Of a stretch of DNA of 64,000 bases, positions 45,018-54,300 are shown piece by piece. Where the stretch lies: the NCBI RefSeq assembly GCF_021390175.1, contig NZ_CP090004.1, positions 4,095,451 through 4,159,450 of the forward strand, in the 5' to 3' direction. Under the pieces are notes generated by a model. It was not told the origin of the DNA, did no database searches, and worked only from the letters and a program-made list of their open reading frames with translations. The translations under genes were made by a program, and so were the position numbers. Positions within the stretch are counted from its first letter, which is position 1. The number at the start of each line of letters is the position of its first letter. The stretch comes from Flagellimonas sp. HMM57 (GTDB lineage Bacteria > Bacteroidota > Bacteroidia > Flavobacteriales > Flavobacteriaceae).

Positions 45018-45443
45018 TCATCCCCAAAAATATATTCTTAGATGGGCTTCCAGATATTGCTGTTTTTTTGAGAAACAGATCGTTCTCCTAGCAAGTCGCT
45101 TGATATGTGTTCTTAGGGTCAGGTTCTTTCGCTCAATTGTATTGGTACAATACCGAAAGACCTTATGAATCGCTTTGGGAATCAAACTGGGATAAATATT
45201 CAATCGATCTGTATAAATACACTTTGCACCTGATAGCAAAAGTTTGTTGATCAGGGGCTGAATAGTAATCTTGGTCTTTCTACCTACCAAGAAGTCGATG
45301 GTTCTCCCGGTATTTTGTTCAATGGCATAAGTGATCCAAGCTACATTTTCCTTGTTGCCTACAAAGCTCCAAAGTTCGTCGACCTCAAACTTAACGCCCA
45401 ATTTATGAAAAGGTGGAGGTTGTATCTGTTTCCCCAGCTTCAA
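45018..45443 (-). CDS. IS1-family transposase, InsB-like catalytic part
   Basis: The 141-residue frame holds the DDE catalytic residues of IS1 transposase: VDELWSFVG (first Asp), IYTDRLNIYP (second Asp) and NTIERKNLTLR (Glu), with the usual ARRTICFSKK C-terminal motif. It lacks the N-terminal DNA-binding part, which is in the overlapping InsA frame. Homology to InsB begins further upstream in this frame than its first ATG (RSISRILDISKNTVLSRILK), showing that the protein is made only by frameshifting from insA or that the element is broken. Confidence 0.82.
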   Translation of the reverse strand: MKLGKQIQPPPFHKLGVKFEVDELWSFVGNKENVAWITYAIEQNTGRTIDFLVGRKTKITIQPLINKLLLSGAKCIYTDRLNIYPSLIPKAIHKVFRYCTNTIERKNLTLRTHIKRLARRTICFSKKQQYLEAHLRIYFWG

Positions 45444-45679
45444 TATCCTTGACAGAACGGTATTCTTGGAGATATCCAGTATTCTTGAAATACTCCTGAC
45501 CCACAGCCTTCTTTTAACAGCATTATGATAGATTGGTCGGTTTTATGATAACAAGCTTTATAACTATATTCCAATTGAAACCGTTTGTTGCACAATCTGC
45601 ATTTATACCGTTGTTTGTTGTTTTGCAGGCCACTTTTTACCGAAGGGCCATCACATTTGGGACAGCTTATTGCATCCAT
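45440..45679 (-). CDS. IS1-family InsA-like zinc-finger protein
   Basis: The 79-residue frame has the zinc-finger CPKC...YKCRLCNKRF and continues to LLKEGCGS, after which the homologous reading frame shifts by -1 and the remaining 18 residues are out of frame. A TTAAAAG stretch upstream of the switch could permit programmed -1 slippage as in IS1, but slipping there would lose the conserved EGCG, so a single-base deletion is at least as likely. Confidence 0.78.
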   Translation of the reverse strand: MDAISCPKCDGPSVKSGLQNNKQRYKCRLCNKRFQLEYSYKACYHKTDQSIIMLLKEGCGSGVFQEYWISPRIPFCQGY

Positions 45680-45696
45680 ATCCTAATTTGATACAC
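45676..45696 (-). repeat. IS-end-like repeat, copy 1
   Basis: A 21-nt segment overlapping the insA start codon, 18/21 identical to 45832-45852. It ends in ...AGGATATGG on the minus strand, directly at the insA ATG. Confidence 0.5.
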
Positions 45697-45831
45697 AATA
45701 CTATTAAAAAGCTTAATTTTAGGACGTTGAAGTTAGGATAACTTATGTTAAAGAACCAATATATGGTAAATAACGACTAATAAGATTTGGGTAATACATT
45801 ATGGTTCAATTACTTAGATAATAATTTTTAG

Positions 45832-45852
45832 CCATGTCCTATTTTGATACAT
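45832..45852 (-). repeat. IS-end-like repeat, copy 2
   Basis: A second copy of the sequence found at the insA start (minus strand ATGTATCAAAATAGGACATGG against GTGTATCAAATTAGGATATGG). It is not followed by insA coding sequence. It reads like a solo end of a related IS1 element and abuts the stop codon of the coding remnant to its right. Confidence 0.45.
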
Positions 45853-46070
45853 TACCCTATAGAGCCAGCTTGTGTTGTTACAAAAGTAGTATCTGAATCT
45901 TTCTGATTAGCTGCGGTAATAGTCCCTGCCGCTTGACTTCCCTTCTGGATACCTTTTCTTGCCTTATTACCGCTCTCAACTACACTTCTTGTTGTTGATT
46001 TTTGACTTGGACCCCCCGCTACCGCCAGTTTGCAACTGGTGGCTACAACAGTATATAATTTGGAATTGAC
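45852..46070 (-). pseudogene. Coding remnant, possibly an RHS-type C-terminal tip
   Basis: A 72-codon minus-strand frame without a start codon, ending in TAA at 45852. It encodes a Ser/Thr/Lys-rich tail (SVVESGNKARKGIQKGSQAA, then NQKDSDTTFVTTQAGSIG). Its first third runs through the REP-like hairpin at 46012-46043, so only the distal ~50 codons may be ancestral coding sequence. Position behind the RHS genes suggests a displaced tip fragment; it is too short to identify. Confidence 0.3.
46012..46043 (+). repeat. REP-like hairpin element, copy 1
   Basis: CCCCCCGCTA, then a 9-bp stem CCGCCAGTT / AACTGGTGG (one G-T pair) with loop TGC, then C. It has the same layout as the copy at 46168-46199 in opposite orientation. 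Confidence 0.65.
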
Positions 46071-46167
46071 CTAAAAAAACTGATAGTATCAATCTCGACT
46101 AACATCTTAAAAATACAAAAGCCACAACAAGGCAGTGTACTCGAATATATGTTTTCTTACTCGGTAC

Positions 46168-46199
46168 GCCACTAGTCACAGACTAGCGGGAGCGGGGGG
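46168..46199 (-). repeat. REP-like hairpin element, copy 2 (inverted)
   Basis: On the minus strand it reads CCCCCCGCTC, then an 8-bp stem CCGCTAGT / ACTAGTGG (one G-T pair) with loop CTGTG, then C. It shares the CCCCCCGCT(A/C)CCGC head, the compensated stem and the GTGGC end with copy 1, so the stem sequence differs while pairing is kept. Confidence 0.65.
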
Positions 46200-46230
46200 C
46201 TTCCTTTTCTTTTAAATCAACCAAGAAAGG

Positions 46231-46824
46231 TTAAATATTAATTGATTGGCATGATTTATCATCAAGTGCCGTTATAATACTCCCTCTATTAAATAATGTT
46301 ATTAGGCTAAATGAGTAAGATTTTTGTTCACAATCATTACTCCTAACAAAATTCTTAATCTTATTGACTAACTCTTCATAGTTTGGGATGTCTTCATTCT
46401 CTGACTCCTGCCACTTCCCATAAGCCCATTTCAAAGTTATCTTTTTGTCTTTTAGCACAATAACATATGAAGTTCTTTCGCCCTGATGATTCTCTATTAT
46501 CATAAAATCTTCAGATTGCATCTTATGCTTAGAGTATAAAAAATCTAGAATAACCTCTCTTCTGGAATCTTGATTGTTAAAGCCTGTCGATGCTCTATCT
46601 ATATAAACCATCATATTCTTCAAATGCAAATCTTCTTTATCGTTTTCTTCAGATAGAGCTCTCAAACCTTTTATGTAATCTAGGTTTTGAGACTTCCATC
46701 TCATTACTAAATCATCTGGATAATCATTTTTGATTGTATTCTTATTCGATTCATTCGTTGTCTCATAAGATTTACAACCAACTAAACAGAGACAAAAAAA
46801 CATTATTATAAAAAAATCTTTCAT
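46231..46824 (-). CDS. Unknown lipoprotein, candidate immunity protein
   Basis: The 197-residue protein starts at 46824 (MKDFFIIMFFCLCLVGC, lipobox) within a frame open to 46860 that overlaps the RHS gene. The mature part is unrecognised: WKSQNLDYIKGLRALSEEND, MIENHQGERTSYVIVLKDKK, ITLKWAYGKWQESEN. It lies 20 bp downstream of the RHS gene with the metallopeptidase tip, the position where immunity genes of polymorphic toxins are normally found. As a lipoprotein it could neutralise a toxin in the envelope. This role is inferred from position only. The distal end abuts the REP/IS debris. Confidence 0.6.
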   Translation of the reverse strand: MKDFFIIMFFCLCLVGCKSYETTNESNKNTIKNDYPDDLVMRWKSQNLDYIKGLRALSEENDKEDLHLKNMMVYIDRASTGFNNQDSRREVILDFLYSKHKMQSEDFMIIENHQGERTSYVIVLKDKKITLKWAYGKWQESENEDIPNYEELVNKIKNFVRSNDCEQKSYSFSLITLFNRGSIITALDDKSCQSINI

Positions 46825-46844
46825 ATTCTCTTCATTTAAATTTG

Positions 46845-49800
46845 TTATTTTTTCTTCCAATCATCTGGGTGCATAAACACTGGATCTGCCCTTCTGATAA
46901 TTTTATGTTCGCTCCTTATGAGGTTTTCTATATCCCTAACCTCAATTTCTTCATCACTAAAGGTAAATGGATTTCCACCGGGCCCTAAATCTGGAGCATC
47001 AGGATCTATGAAATACCGTGAAAGTTCATCACCTTCAACGACTTGACCTCCTATAATTCTTGAGGCATGAATTAACTCATGGCCTAGACCTATAAAATTA
47101 GGTCTATTTCCAAAAGTACCATCCTCATTCTTGACATCAGCACCACTATCGCTAGAATCAAATATCACCAACGCATCTTTACTACCTATGTTAAACTTAG
47201 GGTCATTATTACCATCCATAGTATTATTACCCTTTACGTTCATTACTCGTTGATCAATATTTGTGCCAAGCATAGTCTCAGTTTTGCCAAAACTCTCTTT
47301 GAACCTTCCCGATGTCATAGCAGTTACAGTATTTTTTGAACCAATTATATTGGAAACCAAGGCTGTACCTTCTTTTAAGTCTTTACCCTTGTTTCTTCCT
47401 CCACTCTTTCTTACGGTTACCTGACCTGTTTTCCTATTTAATTTTAACCTGTCATTGGAAAGTTTTTTAACCTCTCTGAACAATTGCCTTCTTTCCTTAC
47501 GATTTCCAGCTAGAATAAGTTCTTTCCCATCGGGGTCAACAAAAATCAATGGGTTATTTACTGCATAATTATATGGTGAGTAGGAAAAGTACTTGTGTGC
47601 TTTAGGGTCTATGTTTGCCCAACGACCAAGCCAGGGGTCATAGTTCCTCGCCCCAAAGTCGTACGTCTCAAGACCTAAACTCTCATCATATTCTTTATTA
47701 CCAAATTTCCACATTTGTGCTGTGCTATTTCCGTTAGGCGAAGTGACATTGTTATACCCCTTATGTTTTCCACCAAAAGGATAAAAATTTGACTCTTCTA
47801 TAATCTCATTTGAAGGGTCTATCGAACCATTTCCATCTGAATCAGAATAGGACAAACGAACATTGTTCAGATGATCCTTGTATTGGTATACATAATCGTA
47901 ATTATTCCCGTTTGGCATGACATAGCCCTCTGGATGGCTAAAAAACTGTAGGTTCCCATTCTCATAGATAAACTTATCCGCATATTGGGTCGTGGCGGTG
48001 ATACTGCCATTATTGGTCAAAATCTTTTGTACTTTTCGGCCTCTGGCATCGTAGACATAATCGATTGTGCCGTTATGTTCACTATTGCTTACGGTTACCT
48101 GTGTTGGCAGGTTCAAATGGTTGTAGGCAATGTTGGTTATGCCCTTATTGGCATCGGATGTCAGGTTCCCGTTGGCATCATATTCAAAGTCATTGTTCGT
48201 ATTGGTACCGTCCTTGAAGCCTTGGTCATCGTTCCAGAAATCCGTCACCTTGCGTATCTGGTTCGAGTCCGTATGGTAGTAATAGATCAGACGGTCCATG
48301 TTGCCAAAGGTCGTTGCCCCGGCATTGGTATGGCCCTTTCGCTCCAGTTTGGTGATGTTCCCGTTCTTGTCGTACTCCACCAGGTCGAGGTTGTAGTTGG
48401 CACTGGAGTTTGTGGCATTGGTGATACGGTTGAGCGCATCGTAGCCGTAGCGGTACCATTTTAGGCCATTGTCCACATTGGCCGTCCGCCACTCCGTCTC
48501 CGATATGTTGCCATTATAGAGTGGTGTACCGCCATGGTCGACCGTGTTGTAGTTGATGCCAAAGGCAAACAAGTCGTTGCCCATGGTGGTAGGGTCGTTT
48601 ATCTGTTTGAGCCATCCCCGCACGTTGTACTTGTAGTCCACCGTCTGCAGGTTGCCACCCACCTTCTTCTGTACCAGTTGCCCCAGTTCGTCGTAGGTGT
48701 TCTCCGTTAGGGTCTCGGTATGGGATCCTATGGTCTGCGTCTGCCGTGTGAGCCTGCCCATATGGTCGTACTCAAAGTCGTCCACGGTCACAATGGGGGC
48801 ATTGGCACCCTTGGTATGGGTGGTAACGGTCTGCAAAGGTCTGCCCACAAAGTCCAGCTTCGTCTCCATTTGGTCAAAGGTATCCAAATAATCGTTAAGG
48901 GTGCCCTCGGCTATCATCCTTCCCTTTTCGTCATACGCCCTTGCCCAACCTATCCATTTATCGTTGTTGCCGTCCAGTACCAAGATACTGCCCCCCGTGG
49001 GAAGCCCTTTTACGTTTTGTGAGACTGTCTGGCCCAGAACATCGGTAGGGATGGTATAGCCCAAGAGCGGAAAGTTGTAGTTATCGTAAAAATTGATCGT
49101 GTGTACCTGTGGTGCCGGGGAACCTGTGGAAATCTTGGGGTAGGCATTGTCCGTATAGCCCTGTCCAACCTTTTCCTCATATTGCGCGGTGGCATTCTCT
49201 ACATTGGCCTGTGCCTGGGAGCGGGTCATGTTACTGTTAAGGATCCCGGTGAGGACGACACGCCCAAGGGCATCGTATTTGGTAAAGAGCCATTTTCCGT
49301 CGGCCTGCAGGTTGGCATCGCGCGTGAGCACGGGCTGGTCCAATGTGTTGTACACAATTTCCTCTGGATCCTTGCCCGGTACCTTTTTCTCCACCAAACG
49401 GTTGCGGTGGTCATATTTGTACTGGTAGCAGAGCTCGTTGAGCTCGGTACCGCTCACCCCATTGGAAGTGTCCACCTTTGGTGGTATCACATAGGTAGGG
49501 TTGCCGTAGTCGTCGTACACGTAGTAAGTGTCGTGCGCCTCGACTGCGCTCGGCGACCCGACTTCTGCGTAGGTGCGCTTTAGCACTGTCCTGCCCAGCT
49601 TGTCCGTGAACTCCTCGGTGGTGTGCAGTTTGGAAGCGGTGCCGTCGTGGTTCTCGTCCTTGGTGACCGTTTTGTGGAGTTCGCCCTGGGCGTAATGGCC
49701 TGATAATTTGCTCAACTCGGGGGAGCTTGGATCTCCATTTACAAAGGTCACCACAAACCTTGCAACGGCATCCGTTACTGTGTTTACGGAGTAATCAAAC

Positions 49801-51311
49801 TCTATCTCATGCCCCCCTCCCATTCGCCAGTCGTTGCCAGGGGCCGCCTGTTTTAACACACGGCTAAGGGGTGAGGGTTCAAAGCTTTTCTCAGAATAGG
49901 GGTTATCGGTATATTCGTACGCATCGCTATCATAAAACACAGATGTATCATCTTTTGCCTTGAGTCGAAAGTCCCCTGTGCCTCCCCAAACACTTGGGTG
50001 CGGCAGGTATTCTTTTTCCGATCTACCAAGGGCATCGTACGCTATATGGGTAACGATATCCTTGCCAGAGGTAGACCGGTCCATTGCCGTTAGCTGCATT
50101 GGTCTACCAAGCCCATCAAAAAATGTCAATTGCTGGATCAGGGAATCGTTTGTTGTGAACCAGGCCTGGTCAAGCGTTGTCAAACTTTTCTTTTGGTAGG
50201 ACCGGGTGTATATATAGTTATAGGTTTCGGCATTTGCGGAACACTGTAGAACCTTTGCCTCTACACTGTTTCTAGAACTTGAACTGCACTGTGTGGCGGT
50301 ATTGTAGCTTTCCACATAATAGAGGGTGGTCTGCGAAATACTTGGCGTTGTAAAATTTGTACCAGTATGCAAAGGGGTTCCGCCCGTTGGTGTTGCGTAC
50401 CATCTAACCTGATTTGCATTGCTGCCCAAAGAAGCCGTGAGGGAAACCGTACCGGTGTCGCACCTTTCACCACCTGTTCCCAAAGCTTGCCCCGGAACTT
50501 TATCAACGGTGTAATTGATGGTTCGGGCACCCCCCCAGCAACCTGAGGAATTGTTTCTGGACCTTAAATAGTACGTGCCGTTAGTATAAAATGTAACGGA
50601 CTTGTTCATACTTGCACTAGATCTAATGGTGTCCGAGGCCGTAGTCTGCCAATACCAGGTTATACCACCTGGCGGATTGCCGCGCGTAAGGACAGTGTTG
50701 CCACAATTATTGGACACAGAGGGCATTGACGGTGTGGGCGGAGGCAAGTTGACGCTATAGTTTATTGTTCTGGCGGGACCCCATTCCCCTCCTGAATTTC
50801 TTGCCCTTAGGTAATGTGTTCCACTCGAATAAAACGTGATGCTGGACGCAGAATTTGCGGCAAACCTTTTCGTATCTCCAGAGGAACTCTGCCAATACCA
50901 TGAAATATTGGAGGGCGCGCTGCCCTTGGTAAGTACCGTGCTCCCACAGTTTTGTGAAATACTTGGCATTGGGGGAAGGGCCGGATAGGCATTTTGGTTC
51001 ACCCATAGAAATTGTGTCCCAGAATTGGTCTGATAGGTGATCGTCGCATTTCTACTGCCCCCTGTGTTCGCCTGGCATACTATTTTGATGTTTCCACTTG
51101 GTCTTGTCACGGTCAACCAACCCGGAACATTGCTGAAAGCGGAAAGCGCCTTACAGGAATTGTTAGAGATGACGACCGTTTTGGTACCGCCGTTAAATCC
51201 AAAATTTTGTGGGACATTTGGGCAAAACTGTCCCATTGAAGAAAAACAAAAGACCAAGAGGAAGAGGCCCGTAAGGAAATATGTGCTATAATTTTTAGTC
51301 GCCATGGCCAT
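46845..51311 (-). CDS. RHS/YD-repeat protein with M91-like zinc metallopeptidase tip
   Basis: The 1488-residue protein has, in order: a Sec signal peptide (TYFLTGLFLLVFCFSSMGQ); a BACON-like domain (~28-110); three Ig-like repeats (~112-350), the first two near-copies (CGSTVLTKGSAPSNISWYWQ and CGNTVLTRGNPPGGITWYWQ); a DUF6443-like domain (~360-490); YD repeats; the RHS core ending YDFGARNYDPWLGRWANIDP (1217-1236) and FVDPDG; and a 226-residue C-terminal tip (1263-1488). The tip contains GHELIH (HExxH at 1411-1415) and a downstream Glu-rich helix (FSDEEIEVRDIENLIRSEH), as in M91 metallopeptidase effectors. The gene overlaps the upstream RHS gene by 1 nt. Start at 51311; 51305 is possible. Confidence 0.9.
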   Translation of the reverse strand: MAMATKNYSTYFLTGLFLLVFCFSSMGQFCPNVPQNFGFNGGTKTVVISNNSCKALSAFSNVPGWLTVTRPSGNIKIVCQANTGGSRNATITYQTNSGTQFLWVNQNAYPALPPMPSISQNCGSTVLTKGSAPSNISWYWQSSSGDTKRFAANSASSITFYSSGTHYLRARNSGGEWGPARTINYSVNLPPPTPSMPSVSNNCGNTVLTRGNPPGGITWYWQTTASDTIRSSASMNKSVTFYTNGTYYLRSRNNSSGCWGGARTINYTVDKVPGQALGTGGERCDTGTVSLTASLGSNANQVRWYATPTGGTPLHTGTNFTTPSISQTTLYYVESYNTATQCSSSSRNSVEAKVLQCSANAETYNYIYTRSYQKKSLTTLDQAWFTTNDSLIQQLTFFDGLGRPMQLTAMDRSTSGKDIVTHIAYDALGRSEKEYLPHPSVWGGTGDFRLKAKDDTSVFYDSDAYEYTDNPYSEKSFEPSPLSRVLKQAAPGNDWRMGGGHEIEFDYSVNTVTDAVARFVVTFVNGDPSSPELSKLSGHYAQGELHKTVTKDENHDGTASKLHTTEEFTDKLGRTVLKRTYAEVGSPSAVEAHDTYYVYDDYGNPTYVIPPKVDTSNGVSGTELNELCYQYKYDHRNRLVEKKVPGKDPEEIVYNTLDQPVLTRDANLQADGKWLFTKYDALGRVVLTGILNSNMTRSQAQANVENATAQYEEKVGQGYTDNAYPKISTGSPAPQVHTINFYDNYNFPLLGYTIPTDVLGQTVSQNVKGLPTGGSILVLDGNNDKWIGWARAYDEKGRMIAEGTLNDYLDTFDQMETKLDFVGRPLQTVTTHTKGANAPIVTVDDFEYDHMGRLTRQTQTIGSHTETLTENTYDELGQLVQKKVGGNLQTVDYKYNVRGWLKQINDPTTMGNDLFAFGINYNTVDHGGTPLYNGNISETEWRTANVDNGLKWYRYGYDALNRITNATNSSANYNLDLVEYDKNGNITKLERKGHTNAGATTFGNMDRLIYYYHTDSNQIRKVTDFWNDDQGFKDGTNTNNDFEYDANGNLTSDANKGITNIAYNHLNLPTQVTVSNSEHNGTIDYVYDARGRKVQKILTNNGSITATTQYADKFIYENGNLQFFSHPEGYVMPNGNNYDYVYQYKDHLNNVRLSYSDSDGNGSIDPSNEIIEESNFYPFGGKHKGYNNVTSPNGNSTAQMWKFGNKEYDESLGLETYDFGARNYDPWLGRWANIDPKAHKYFSYSPYNYAVNNPLIFVDPDGKELILAGNRKERRQLFREVKKLSNDRLKLNRKTGQVTVRKSGGRNKGKDLKEGTALVSNIIGSKNTVTAMTSGRFKESFGKTETMLGTNIDQRVMNVKGNNTMDGNNDPKFNIGSKDALVIFDSSDSGADVKNEDGTFGNRPNFIGLGHELIHASRIIGGQVVEGDELSRYFIDPDAPDLGPGGNPFTFSDEEIEVRDIENLIRSEHKIIRRADPVFMHPDDWKKK

Positions 51312-54300
51312 CAGTTTTTATGGTTATATCTATATTCCTCAAGAATATGGTTCTCATTGTCCTTGATAAGTTCCAACCTATTGAACTTATCGTAAGAATA
51401 TGTTGTGGTCCGACCCCGCCAATCTGTCATTTTGATCAGGCCGACCATTGGCTCATATTCGTATGTTGTGATCATGGCGCCAGAAAGTCCGTTGCGGAGC
51501 GTACTCTCTTGCAATGCCGTGAGCCCACCGTTGCCCGTATGAAAATTGGCCCCTAAATGTGTCTCTATGTCGGTTCTGGTCGCATTTTCGATTTTAGCTA
51601 CGGGTACGGTCTTGTTATAGCCCCATATGTAAGAAACGGACACACCATCCGCTTTGGAAACTTCAAGCGGATTTCCGAGGTCATCGTATTCCCGGTATAG
51701 GATTCGATTTTCCAGGGCACCTCCATTTTTTGCCGTCTGTACGATATCGGGCAATACCATGTCGTTCTGCAAATCCTTGAAATTTGTTCGGGTGGTCGTT
51801 TTGGACAATTGGGTGCCTACATCGTTTTTGGTAACCACTTCAACTTGTACCGGTTCGCCGGGCCGTATAGTTTCCAATAGTCCCAGTGCCGAATATGCTG
51901 TTGGCGATAGGCCCGAAAGTATATCCTTGTTGGAAGGATAGTAGGTTTTGGTCGATACCGACTTATCGTTGTTCGTTACGCTTTCTGTTTCACTCACCTG
52001 GTAATGCTTGTCATAATCATAGCTATACGTGGTTTTTTGTGAAAGGAGCATCCCGTTATCGTATGTTTTTTCTTCGGTGGAATGCATATCCAGAGTTCCA
52101 GCGGTGAGGTAAAATGTTTTGAATTCATTGTATTCGTCCGGATCTCCCGGTGTTCCATCTTGATCGGCGAAAATTATGAACGAAGCGGTGTGCTTGGTCC
52201 TAGTGGCTCCATAGACTTCTCCATTGGTGGCGATAGGTGACACAGGAGGCACCATTAAATGAAAAGGGCTGCCTACCAAATCTCCATATCTATAGTTATG
52301 GTTTATTTCCTTTATAAGTGTATAATCCTGTGGGTCTTTTCTATAATATTTGGTCGTTAAGGGCTTCCCCCTCATCCATTCATTGTCCGTTGCAAGGTGG
52401 TACGGAAATTTATAGAAATCCCCAGAATCCTCGAATACCGTGAAACGATGCTCGGTTTTCCCCTCTCTGCCATTTTCTCCAATGAGATGTTCCGTAACAT
52501 ATTCGTACCCTTCATGGTTGCCTTGTTCGTAAGTGAGGGGACTACCGGGGCGGGCCCCGTATTTTCTTCTTATGATAACGGCTCCCCCCATGGCATCCTC
52601 CTGGTAATAATAACTGGGCAATGAGAAAACCTTCCCGCTGCTCGTTCCCTGTGCATCTTTATATTCGTATTCTTTTTGAATGGTTCCCCCATAAGCGTCC
52701 TCTAGGGTCGTTCTCTTTATTCGATTGCCCGAAGTAAAAAGTAATTCCGTACCGCTGTTTGGATCTGGGTCACCAATTTCCTCTTTCCAAGTGACCGAGA
52801 CCCCAAAAGGTAAAAGGAAAATGTCCATGGGGTTATTCTGGACTCCTCCATTTATGGTCACTTTTATATAGTACGTTCCAGATGGCAACTGAATGTCATA
52901 CGTATCGTTAAGCAATGGTATACTACCTTGCGAACCTATGAGTTCCGCAGCATAAGGGCAGGTCTCCATGAACTGATCTGTACCGCATTCTTCTGGCGAT
53001 CCCAGCATGGAAATAATCTTTGCGCCACCTACAATGTTCCCTATAGTGAACGATTCCGATGTGTAGGCATTGCCACTATACCTGCTAGGATCTTTGGTCA
53101 TACCAAAGCTCTTGGATACAAGCGGATTCGTATCTGGAAACAGCAAATCCTTGAAATAGTGTGGAGGTACCGCCCTGTTGTGTTCATATTCATAGTTCAT
53201 TGACCCTCCAGTGGGCAATTGTATCTTTGTAAGCATGCCCGCTTGGGATTTTATGGTGTCCACCTCCCTACTTATCGTTGTGGTACCGTAGTCGAAAAAA
53301 GTAAGATAGTCGCCGTTGTTCTTTCCGTTGTAATACCCCCAAGTATCCTGGGAATTGGAAAACCTATGGGGCAATACGGTACTATTGTAGAAAAATTGGT
53401 AGGGCGGCAATGCCGCAGACTCCAATTTATCATAAGTGTCTATCGAGTTAAGAAAAAGCCTTTTGCCCGCCTTTTGATCACAAATGCTCAATGCATTCAA
53501 TACGTTGGTTGCGGGACCTGTAGTATATACATAATTGAACTGATAGCTCTTAACGAGTATATCGTCGAAATCGGTAATATGGATTTTATCCAAAGCGTAT
53601 GCGTTATCAAGATCATCCCTTTCTATATTGGACTTTATGAACTTTACCTTCCCTTGATCAAATACAATTTCGGATATCTGATTTTGAACCGGCTTGACTT
53701 TCGCGAAATACGAACTGACTATGCCCGACCCAAAATCCATTTTATCAAAACTCCTTCTGCAGTAAATGGGCTCCTCTTCAATATATTTGAATTTTATTGT
53801 TTTGCCACTGGGCCCCGTGATGTCCATAAGGTACCATGACGTGTATGCATTAAAGGAACCGCTACCGGGAGAGCTCGACAACGTACCATTCGAAAAAACT
53901 CCATTTTCAATGACATGTTCCTTGTCCCTGGCCGTTAGGACCCCATCTTTGGAAAGCCCGAAATGGAGCTTGAACCCATCCGGGGTTATTACTGTCCATC
54001 CAGCTATTTCACCAACTGTTCCATTTGCCCAAACCGGTGTTATCCTCAGGTCGGTAAAATGTTGGATCACTGGCATTTTCGTACGCTGATCAAAAATGAA
54101 CTTACCTGAATACCCTAAAAAATTGAACATGAAACTATCTGGATAAAGATCCTGTGCTTCCAACAAAACACTATTATAGATTCTTGATCTGGTAGTATCG
54201 GCAGTAAAAAAAGTCTCCAAAAAATTATCCCTTAAATACCCTTTGACCCCATTTGGAATATATTCATCGGCAGAACCCCTTATCTGTCTTGTTATGGCTC

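Larger units (their letters stand above)
44961..45761 (-). mobile_element. IS1-family insertion element
   Basis: About 800 bp containing an InsA/InsB gene pair. Terminal inverted repeats could not be fixed confidently. The interval is bounded by near-identical 19-nt direct repeats TTATGTTAAAGAAACAATA (44961-44979) and TTATGTTAAAGAACCAATA (45743-45761), 18/19 identical. This is longer than the 8-9 bp target duplication usual for IS1, so the repeats may predate the insertion and the true ends may lie inside them. It separates the RHS genes from the secretion operon. Confidence 0.65.

Noticed and set aside
46203..46231. Weak CCTTTTCTT / AAGAAAGG hairpin as terminator of the candidate immunity gene
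   Set aside because: The stem needs a bulge, the loop is long and no proper T-tract follows on the minus strand.
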